64,000 nucleotides of DNA from Rostrohypoxylon terebratum (taxonomy: Eukaryota > Ascomycota > Sordariomycetes > Xylariales > Hypoxylaceae), in contig MU385960.1 of assembly GCA_022497145.1 (NCBI GenBank), positions 1 through 64,000 of the forward strand, given 5' to 3'. This document shows positions 56,318-64,000 of this stretch, in pieces. The notes beneath the pieces were generated by a model. The model ran no database searches and was not told where the DNA came from. It saw only the letters and a list, made by a program, of their open reading frames with translations. Both the position numbers and the translations under genes were made by a program. How positions within the stretch are numbered: position 1 is the first letter of the stretch; each line of letters begins with the position of its first letter.

Positions 56318-57294
56318 CTACGGCGGCCTGTTCGTACATCTTTGCCAAAAAGTTTTTTTTCTCAAAACTTAGCCTAAAGGGGTATATAAGGTGGATCAAC
56401 ACTTTTGATGATTAATTTAGCGTTGATATCTCAGTACTTCGCACTTATAATTTCGATTTATAGATCGATGGCTTGTAAATAAGAGACCTTGAAGGTCAAT
56501 AAGTAGGCCAACAAGTAGATCAATAGGTAGATCAACAAGTAGGTCAACAGGTAGTTCAACAGGTAGCTTTAGGTCAATAGGTGGCCCTAGGTCAACAGGT
56601 TGGTTGGTTGGTTGGTTGGTTGGTTGGTTGGTTGATACCTAGGTAGGTCAGTAGGTAGGTCAGTAGGTCAAACAGTAGGTTGTCTTATACGTACTTTGTA
56701 AGTTGTATTGTACATTGTATTGTACGTTGTATTGTACGTTGTTTTGTACGTTGATCTGTAGGTCGTTTTGTCGGTAGGTAGGTAAAAGCTTGTGAGTTGA
56801 TTGATTGATTGGTTGGTTGGTTGGTAGGTATACTTATAAAGTGGGTCAGTATCTTAGTTGTAAATTTGAAACTATTCCCAACTTTTACAACTTCGAATTT
56901 TATAAGAACGCTACCTACCCAGTAATTTATTGAAATACTTAGGTATTTAAATTCCATTTTGCGCATTATTAAATTTAATTAATGATTATTTAAGTAGCTT
57001 ATTAAATCTCGATTCAATCGTAAAACATTAAAGCTATATAAGTCTTAAGACTTAAATGTTTAATCTTGGTATTATGCGAAGCGATAATAGATACATATGT
57101 TTATATTTAGATTTATATATAAATATATGTACCACCTGTTCAACTTATCAACCTACCAACCTACCTACCAGCAGACCTATATTTACGTACTCGTCTAACA
57201 ATTTCCTAAAATTACTTCCAGATTAGGAGTAGTCAAATCTCTTTTATCGGCCTTGAGTTTTTTTTGGCAAAGATGTACGAACAGGCCACCACAA
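56318..57294. mobile_element. Non-autonomous DNA transposon/MITE with 34-bp TIRs
   Basis: The outer 34 bp at 56318-56351 and 57261-57294 are inverted copies of each other. Thirty positions are identical, including a perfect 27-bp core (GGCCTGTTCGTACATCTTTG... ending in A5), and all four differences are transitions. The element is about 977 bp and is flanked on both sides by TAA (56315-56317 and 57295-57297), the size and type of target duplication made by PIF/Harbinger elements (TWA). The interior codes for nothing. It carries AGGTCAACAGGTAG-like and (GGTT)n repeats in the left half, TTGTATTGTACG repeats in the middle and the complementary CCTACCAACC-type sequence at 57130-57175, so the whole can fold as an imperfect hairpin. 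No transposase is in the window. Confidence 0.7.
56497..56850. repeat. AGGTCAACAGGTAG-like and (GGTT)n repeat tract
   Basis: Inside the TIR element: multiple diverged units containing AGGTAGNTCAAC/AGGTCAATAGGT (56497-56600), then about eight GGTT units (56600-56632), GTAGGTCA units (56640-56680), TTGTATTGTACG units (56700-56755) and a second GGTT cluster (56808-56824). Confidence 0.8.
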
Positions 57295-57822
57295 TAACGG
57301 CAACTTGCGCAACGGCAGTAACGGTCTTATAGTACAGGAAAAGTAAGATGACGCACATGCCCAGCCAATCATATAATGTCGATCACTGCCAATCACCACT
57401 AGTAGGTAGCACAGGACCACAGGTAGCAGTTATCAACCACTGCTACAACCACTGCTGTACTACTACTTGAGCTCAACATTTGCATACTACCAATAATTGG
57501 ATTGTGATAGCCTATAGGTACCTACTAATGCAAGCACCCCGTCCATGGATAGCCCTGGAGCGACGCATAACACACTTTCAAGTTTCAACACCTCCAGCAC
57601 CTAACCGCGCCAGCTAAAAAAAAAACAAGTTCAGACAAGAAATATCCGATCAGATCTATCCAACCCCCCACCAATCATAAAAATCGACAAATCACCGCCC
57701 AAGTTCATTCAAGCCACTATCTGCTGTCTACCCGCGTTTATCTAAAGCCACCAATAAGAGATCCAAGTTGTCTCGGTCAATATATAGCTCAGTTTTTAGG
57801 AAACTTGTCTTCGTCCCACTAA

Positions 57823-58616
57823 TCAACAATCAGTATCCTCCATCTTGATCTGCAAGTCGGCTAGAAAAGTCTAGACGTCTCAAAGCGAGACGGGGGTGGT
57901 GAAAGGGTGAAAGGGTGAAGGTGTGAGAGGTGAGAGGTGAGATACAACATATCAAGAATGAGGGATGAGGTATACACTTACGTGTTCAACGATACAGCCT
58001 GACTCCCACCTAAATCGGTCGGTGATTACACCCTTTGGCATGGCTTTATATTCGATCCATCCCATTACCCCCTCAAATTTCCGATCCAGGGGTGTGATCT
58101 GGATGTGGTTCCAGAACGTGGATAAGGTAGATAGAGCGATATCAGGGCCGTTTCCCGGGGAAAGGGGGGAGTGGTTCTGCGGGTGACGAGTCGCACAAGT
58201 CAGCAAAACACGTCTACTCGCCCTCAACCATGCACGACATACTCCTGCTCTTTCTCTCATTGCTGGGTCATCTTCGGTCTATGTAGTCTATGACGCAAGG
58301 GCACACGTACTATATAAATCGAGGATACGTATTCGAACGCTTCCGTCAGGTTGTGCTTCACCATGAAGGCATTGGCAAACGTCTCGAACCGCTCGCGAGT
58401 CTCTTCTTCGCTAGGTGAAGGGTTCAAAAACGTGCAGGGTTGGGGCTTAATGATAGTCGGCAATGAGTCGTGAATCATGTTCGACGGTTCAACACCAGGC
58501 GAAAGAATAGTGCCGCTGGAGGGGTTCGAGGGGACTGTCGGGTCTGCCGAGCAGAGGACCCCTAGAGGGGCGAGGAGGATGGTGAACAAGGTAAGGGAAC
58601 ACATGTTGAATATCAT
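57823..58616 (-). CDS. Secreted SnoaL-like (NTF2-fold) protein
   Basis: Exon 1 58616-58311 (102 aa), exon 2 58176-57982 (65 aa) and an uncertain last exon, here taken as 57849-57823 after TTGCAG. Seen: signal peptide MIFNMCSLTLFTILLAPLGVLCSA; a Pro/Ser-rich linker; ETRERFETFANAFMVKHNLTEAFEYVSSIYI joined to NHSPLSPGNGPDIALSTLSTFWNHI, a YI-x-HxP pattern typical of fungal SnoaL/NTF2-like proteins; then FEGVMGWIEYKAMPKGVITDRFRWESGCIVEH. The fold usually forms a small cone-shaped pocket for catalysis or binding. Introns are 58310-58177 (GTACGT...GCAG) and from 57981 (GTAAGT). The end is not certain: the acceptor could also be at TTCTAG, 57860. Ligand unknown; secretion is supported by the leader. 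Confidence 0.65.
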
Positions 58617-59607
58617 AGAACGGGTATACACGGCGAAAGGATTGATTCCGATATCTATCTAAATAGCAATATAGAATTTGATCGAGGTGACCCGGCCTTG
58701 TTTATATAATAAATTCCGGACTTTCTTCGACTGGAATGTTTCAATTAATATGGGCTACTGTCTCAATGGTTTAGGACGCCCATTTATGTACCACATCCGA
58801 CTCTGTCTGAGGGTGCGTGAATTTAATGAGCTCTTGCTTCCAGACTTACCTGCCTACCTGTCCATCGAGGTCGCAAGCCGATAGGTACACCTACAGTTAG
58901 TGATGTAGGTGTGATAATGCACATAGTACGGGCATCACCATCATCGCCAAAGCTTGCCAAGAGAGTGAGAAATGCGATTCGGGGTGACACCAACCAGCTG
59001 ATCATTTCTAACTTGGCATCAGATACACCTTATAACATCAATTAAACCCACCAGAAGTAAGGGATAGATCAGATTCGAGGATTGCATTTTACTTGGGTCC
59101 TGTCCTTTGTCCGGCGTCGAGTCCATGATTCATAAGGGACCCCATCTATACAGAAGCAAGAACAATAAACATGAAATTTGTAGAATTATAGGAGAAAAAA
59201 AAAGGAAAATTACCTAAAGAATAGGGGAATCCAGTGCTTACCTAAAAATCATTACCACCTATGTCATATTATGTACCTACAGCTGGAAGCCTCAGTTACC
59301 ACAAACATCCATATTAACCAGGCACATATTAATATGATAGTATCTTAATTGGTGCTACTACTACCGGCAACGGGGTCGAAGCCGCGAACAACCTCATGAA
59401 TAATCGTCGGCACCCACTGGCATCTAAGCTCCGGGGTTATACGTAGGTAGCTCTAGCTCTATGTAGGTATATCTTTGGACAGGCCCATCCATCTTCTCAT
59501 CTCCTCACCTCCTCTCACCTTACCCCAAACCCGCGACACCTCGGCCCCGATCGCGATGCTCGTGCGTGCGTGCGTACGTACCTACCTACCTAGTAGGTAG
59601 TATAATC
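58617..59607. other. Spacer
   Basis: Upstream region of the SnoaL-like gene (left) and 3' flank of the helicase gene (right), which ends next to a TACCTACCTACCTAGTAGGTAG tract at 59580-59601. No gene. Confidence 0.5.
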
Positions 59608-62407
59608 TCACCCTTTCTTACCCCTAAAGAACCCGCTCAGCTTCCCCATCATCTGACCTAAGCCTGCGCTCTCGCTGCCTCCCACCAGCCCCCCGCGGAT
59701 CCAGCCAGGTAGCTTCCCCTTGATCCGCTCTGTGCCAAACCGCCTATCGACCAAGACAATGGCAGCGTAGTCGTTGCGGTGCCGGATCGCGCGCCCGATG
59801 CTCTGGTTCACCGCGCGCATGCACGCGTTCTCGTAGAAGTCACGCGCCGCCTGCTTAGCCGCCGCCGTCAACTCCGCGGTTGTTTTAGACGTCATAGACG
59901 GGTCCTCGTCGCTCGCCACCTTCAAGCGTGCCAGCGTCGTGGACTCGATGTATTCTATGCGGGCCTTCCAATCCGGGGAGTGGATGTTGGGGTAGGGCAG
60001 GCCAACTACGACGACGCAGCGGCCAAGGCGGTCGGAGAAGTTTATGCCCTCGCTCATTTTCCCGCCAATTACACTTAGTAGAAGCGCGCCGTTCCTATTT
60101 GGGGTTTTGTAGCGTTTGGTACTTGGCGATTCGGCTTCGCACCCGCCGCCAAGAATAGCTTGCGTGTATTGCTCTAAAACCTCCTCGCTGGAACCGCCCC
60201 TCGTCTCACGGAATGCGGACTTTTTAGCCTGTAACTTGTCCCAGAGGGATTGAGTCTGTCCCGCGCTTACTTCACTCCACGTGCCCACCACTTCGTCGAG
60301 ATAGCCGTAGCTGGGAAAGAAGACGACGACACCGTCGGGGACGGCGGTGCAGATATTTAGGATGGCAATTCCTAGGTCGCGAATCATCGATTTATCGCTA
60401 CGTCTCTGGAAGCTGAATTCGAACTCTGTATTCTTGGCGTCATTCCTTGGCCCCGACGAGGCCAGAGTCCACACGCAGAGATTCGAGGATGGGATTACGT
60501 GACCGCAGCTAAGCGTCGTGATCTTGGATTTTGCCAAGTCCGGGAAAAGGTGAGCGGTGTAATCTTCGAATGGCGACATGGTACCTCCGGCAAGAATCAC
60601 AGCTCGTGCGCTAGAGGCAACCGAGGAGAATGCATGTGTAGGTGAGAGGAGGAGGTACGATAGTTTTACGTCACTTGGTGAAACCCTGTGATAGAAAATC
60701 CGGCCTTCCGAGCTTAGATTATTTAGAGAGACGAGAAACGAAAGGAGGGTATGTAATACAGGCGTCGATGAAAATTTAGGGGAGTCGTTATCATCATCCT
60801 GAGATTCGACGTGAGCAACGTAACCCTCGATTTTGTATGCTAGCTTGGAGTCCTGTATGTACTGAATCAATTTGTACATATTGATCTGGTCGATGCCCTT
60901 AGATCTGAGAAGAACATTAGGGTCGATTATCCCTTGTTCGTTCTAGGACATGAGTTAGCGAGTGCTCTATAGTGATGACGGGATTTCATCTTACTTTCAA
61001 CGCCGAGGCATTTTCTAGCCAATCTCTCAGGCCATCTACAACTCGAGCGACTTGTCCGACCATGACCCGGTTCTCACCTTTGAGTTTTTTACCGAACTTC
61101 TTCACGTATACGCCAAGCATCTGTCTCGCTCGTTTCAACTCGCCAAGACTAACTTCGGAAGCGTATACGTTTGCTACTGCGTCCATGATATTATGAGCCT
61201 CGTCAATGATAACTACATTGCCCTCAAGTTTTATACCAAGAGCGTCCCTGGCGGTCTTTTGCAAGAGCAATGGATAAGGAAGCGTAATAATCTCCGCGCC
61301 AGGTACCGCAGTCCTCGAAGCATAGTACGGACAAACGTGGTATTTCTTTCCTAGTTCATAGAGATCTTCTATATCTGGAAGAGTAGCAAGGGCATTGTCC
61401 CGAAATTGATGCGTGAGACTCAGGTTATCGGCACTCGGTACAAATTGACACTTATCCTTGGATTTGGGCTGTTGAAGTTCGCTGCAGCGATCGTTGATAG
61501 CGGCAAGTGAACCAAGGCGCGATACTGACGGGTTGATGCAGAGTCGCTGACGCGAAGATAACGGAAGATGTTTGACGTCTTCAGATTCTAGATCGCGATC
61601 GTTGCCAATGAGAGAGCTTGGTAGAGATGCTGGAAAAGTTGGTCGGCGCAATTCTGAGATGAATTGCGTCAATTGAGAATGCGTTCTCGACGTGTAGTAG
61701 ATCTAAGCATGATTAGCAAGAACACAAGGGATATGTTTGGATAGATTTACCTTTACTTCATCTGCTCCCAGGTCTTCTTCCTCTTCCTTGACTTGAAGTC
61801 TTCCCATTCCCAGTTTCCCCATGAGCTCCCTCGTTTCCTTGCTGTAGCCCGATGGATTATCGCCACCCAGAGATGCATCATCATCCTGACCTTCGTCTAA
61901 TAACCATTCATCTTCATCATCAGCAGGCTTGGCACTTTTCCTGACGCTACCATCTTCCAGCCTCCTTCTTTTAGCTCCCCTCTCTTCTAGCTGTTTCTCC
62001 TTGGCCCGTATCTTCTTTAAGCGCGCCTCCCTCTCCTCCCATTGTTTGAGCATTTCTTCCCGTTTCCTTTTCAGCATCTGGTTGACAATCCACTCAGGCT
62101 CGTCCTTGAACTCTTCGGCTGCCTCCGCAACAGAACTTTCAAACACTGCCCTCCTATGGTTACGCAGCCAGGTCAGCGCAGCACAAATAAGAGATAATGA
62201 CTTCCCCTTCATAGAATTAGCGTGGGGTATCAACTAGAGGGCTAAGCATCAACCTACTGTGCCGGTTGGACTTTCAAGGATGCCAACCTGTCCTTCTCCT
62301 TTTTCGAGGACATCGTATACGGTGCTCATGAATTGCTCTTGGACGTCATACGGTGTGTATGGATGGTGGAAGTCGACCTTCCGAACTCCTTCTGTGATCT
62401 CATCCAT
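59608..62407 (-). CDS. CHL1: ATP-dependent DNA helicase CHL1 (DDX11 family)
   Basis: Four exons: 62407-62258, 62206-61751, 61702-60995 and 60942-59608; 882 aa. It is an XPD/Rad3-like 5'-3' iron-sulfur helicase needed for sister-chromatid cohesion and replication-fork repair in the nucleus. Seen: DFHHPYTPYDVQEQFM Q-motif region, Walker A SPTGTGKSLS across the first intron, the long Lys/Glu/Arg insert typical of the DDX11/CHL1 branch (about 80-200), motif Ia YYTSRTHSQL, four Fe-S Cys (257, 275, 287, 326), DEAH at 369-372, ILAGGTMSPF, GVVVFFPSYGYL, GKMSEGINFSDRLGR and motif VI QSIGRAIRHRNDYAAIVLVDRRF. The DEAH box and insert separate it from RAD3/XPD. The start is the ATG at 62407 (MDEITEGVRK). 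It is divergent to the uL15 gene. Confidence 0.95.
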
Positions 62408-63208
62408 GCTGACAACTTCGAATGAAGTCTGAAATGCCACAAGGATTTTAAATTCCCGTTGAACCTACTCCCGGGTTTGGGGCGGTAGGTAAAGCAATCA
62501 ACTACTGGATTTGATTTTCATAGCCAGGTCACTTCAAGTGAGAAGTAGGAAATCATACACCTGCGGTATAGACCCCACAACAACATCGACTTCCAAGTAG
62601 ATGATGTAGTGGGTGATTTATTGTTCATCGTGAGAAGTATCACGAACGTGGTTAGGCTCACGAATTGAGGATGTGATGGTTGAATAGAGTACTCTCAATA
62701 TGTACGGTATATTCACCCTTGCGGCTTCATTCTCGTTATTATTCACGTATTCGTGTGTGTTTGTCAACCGTATGTTGCGTATGTTGCGTATGTTGACTAA
62801 AAGAAGTAATCTGATAGATTCTGATTGGTGCAACGGAGCTTCAAGCTTTGGAAATGGAAATTCGAAATTTGAAGACTGAGATCAAGGTGGCAGGTGGCAG
62901 GGTGGACTCTTGGACCCATATTTCGTACAAATGGTGCTACACATTTCTTGGCTGTGGCTAGTGATACGTGGTGGGGTATCCGAATGATGTGCTGAGTCAT
63001 GCGTGGCTAGTGTAGAAGATTTTGCTGAAACTTTGGAAGGTATTAGTGGCCTTTGCTCCACAACACCAACACCAAACCCTACTCCGAAAATTAAACGAAG
63101 AGAATTTCACAAACTTCAATACAACTCAAAACCCACCCTGCCTTTTTCCGCAACCTTTCTTGAGTAGGCAATTCTCAACCTTCACATCAAGCCACTCAAC
63201 CCGAAAAA
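62408..63208. promoter_or_regulatory. Divergent upstream region of CHL1 and uL15
   Basis: About 800 bp shared by the helicase (minus) and ribosomal protein (plus) genes. Contains a GTATGTTGC 9-bp repeat x3 (62769-62795). Just upstream of the uL15 ATG the sequence is A/C/T-rich (CACAACACCAACACC). Specific sites cannot be named. Confidence 0.4.
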
Positions 63209-64000
63209 ATGCCTACCAGATTATCGAAGACCAGAAAGCAGTATGTGACCTTCCGTCGAATTTACTTTCGCCATTTTCACCGCCCCAATCAATATCGCGC
63301 CGAACCGCCTTTTTCCATGCCGTGCCATATTTTGTGGAGGTTTGTCGCATGACGAAGACCAGGAACAACAACGTACACAACAACGATTGATCAAGATGAG
63401 AAGATGAGAACTCGAAGATATTTTATGAAAATAAACCATTGATTGGAAGGAATGGCAACATCATGATAATTTATGGCACTTTATGGCACTTTATGGCATT
63501 CGGCGCGACAAACGAGACAACGCTTGATTGGGGCTTGATTTCAACAATTTCACACATGCGCTTCAAATGGAAGAAAATTGCTAACAATTTTGACAGTCGT
63601 GGCCACGTCTCGGCCGGTCACGGTCGTATCGGCAAGCACCGCAAGCACCCCGGTGGTCGTGGTATGGCCGGTGGTCAGCACCACCACCGAACAAACATCG
63701 ACAAGTACCACCCTGGTTACTTCGGTAAGGTTGGTATGCGATACTTCCACAAGCAACAGAACCACTTCTGGAAGCCTATCATCAACCTCGACAAGGTACG
63801 ACTTGTTCAATTATTTATTTCCGAATAACACAAGATACAAAATACGGGTGTGGCGCGATTGGCTCTCTGCCATGGGTCGGAGTTTTAAATGATGTTACAT
63901 CTATATTTCTTTTGCTAACCTCATAATTTGTAGCTGTGGTCGCTTGTCCCCGCCGAGACCCGTGACGCCTACATTTCCGGCCAGAAGAAGGACACCGTTC
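63209..64000 (+). CDS. 60S ribosomal protein uL15 (L28/L27a), truncated at window edge
   Basis: Exon 1 63209-63240 (10 codons, MPTRLSKTRK), a 356-nt intron (GTATGT donor, GCTAACAA branch, CAG acceptor), exon 2 63597-63795, a second intron 63796-63933 (GTACGA donor), exon 3 from 63934 running off the window. Visible: HRGHVSAGHGRIGKHRKHPGGRGMAGGQHHHRT with the conserved His/Gly-rich rRNA-binding loop, NIDKYHPGYFGKVGMRYFH and LWSLVPAETRDAYISGQKKDTV. It is a structural protein of the large subunit near the peptidyl-transferase centre and tRNA exit. A large first intron after a tiny exon is typical of fungal ribosomal protein genes. The remaining roughly 50 residues lie beyond position 64000. Confidence 0.96.

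Noticed and set aside
56685..56966. Minus-strand 93-codon ORF rich in Thr/Gln repeats
   Set aside because: It is the translation of the TTGTACG and GGTT repeats inside the TIR element.

Overview
This window comes from the nuclear genome of a filamentous ascomycete (Pezizomycotina, most likely Sordariomycetes). The evidence is short spliceosomal introns (about 44-120 nt, GTAAGT-like donors, CTAAC-type branch points), fungal-only families (modin, KP4-like, AA9 LPMO, SAT4/rhodopsin-like, CTP1-type carrier, CHL1) and gene-poor spacers full of short tandem repeats and CCTAGG/GGTACC-rich tracts. It shows no operons, CRISPR arrays or bacterial features. Species cannot be fixed from the sequence alone.

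Layout. 0-5.3 kb: a decayed SDR-like relic, a frameshifted SAT4/rhodopsin-like pseudogene and a small spliced gene of unknown function. 6.0-13.0 kb: a minus-strand hypothetical gene broken by one in-frame TAG, a mitochondrial tricarboxylate carrier, a Bsd2/NDFIP-like membrane protein and a protein-L-isoaspartate methyltransferase. 13.6-15.9 kb: a divergent pair of mitochondrial complex I genes (23-kDa Fe-S subunit and acyl carrier protein). 16.4-19.7 kb: a modin-family gene with two in-frame TAG codons, followed by a secreted KP4-like protein with a GC-AG intron. 19.7-27.6 kb: gene-poor. 27.6-29.7 kb: a tandem CCCH zinc-finger protein. 29.7-43.0 kb: about 13 kb with no convincing gene, rich in tandem repeats. 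43.0-51.5 kb: a tiny spliced ORF, a seven-exon AA9 lytic polysaccharide monooxygenase, an SDR oxidoreductase, an APC/GABA-type permease and an ABM-domain protein. 52.6-55.9 kb: an LRR-like protein and thymidylate synthase with MluI-box motifs upstream. 56.3-57.3 kb: a DNA element with 34-bp terminal inverted repeats and a TAA target duplication. 57.8-62.4 kb: a secreted SnoaL-like protein and the CHL1 helicase. 63.2 kb to the edge: ribosomal protein uL15 (Rpl28), truncated by the window.

Most intact genes are housekeeping: respiration, nucleotide synthesis, cohesion/repair, translation and protein repair. They are interspersed with lineage-variable accessory genes (KP4-like, modin, AA9, SnoaL-like, SAT4-like). 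The most unusual observations are the inverted-repeat element at 56.3 kb, three TAG nonsense codons that leave two otherwise open genes intact, the palindrome- and heptamer-rich 13-kb desert, and the GC-AG intron in the KP4-like gene. I saw no clearly new multi-gene system. All exon boundaries were derived by hand from frame, splice consensus and family similarity.
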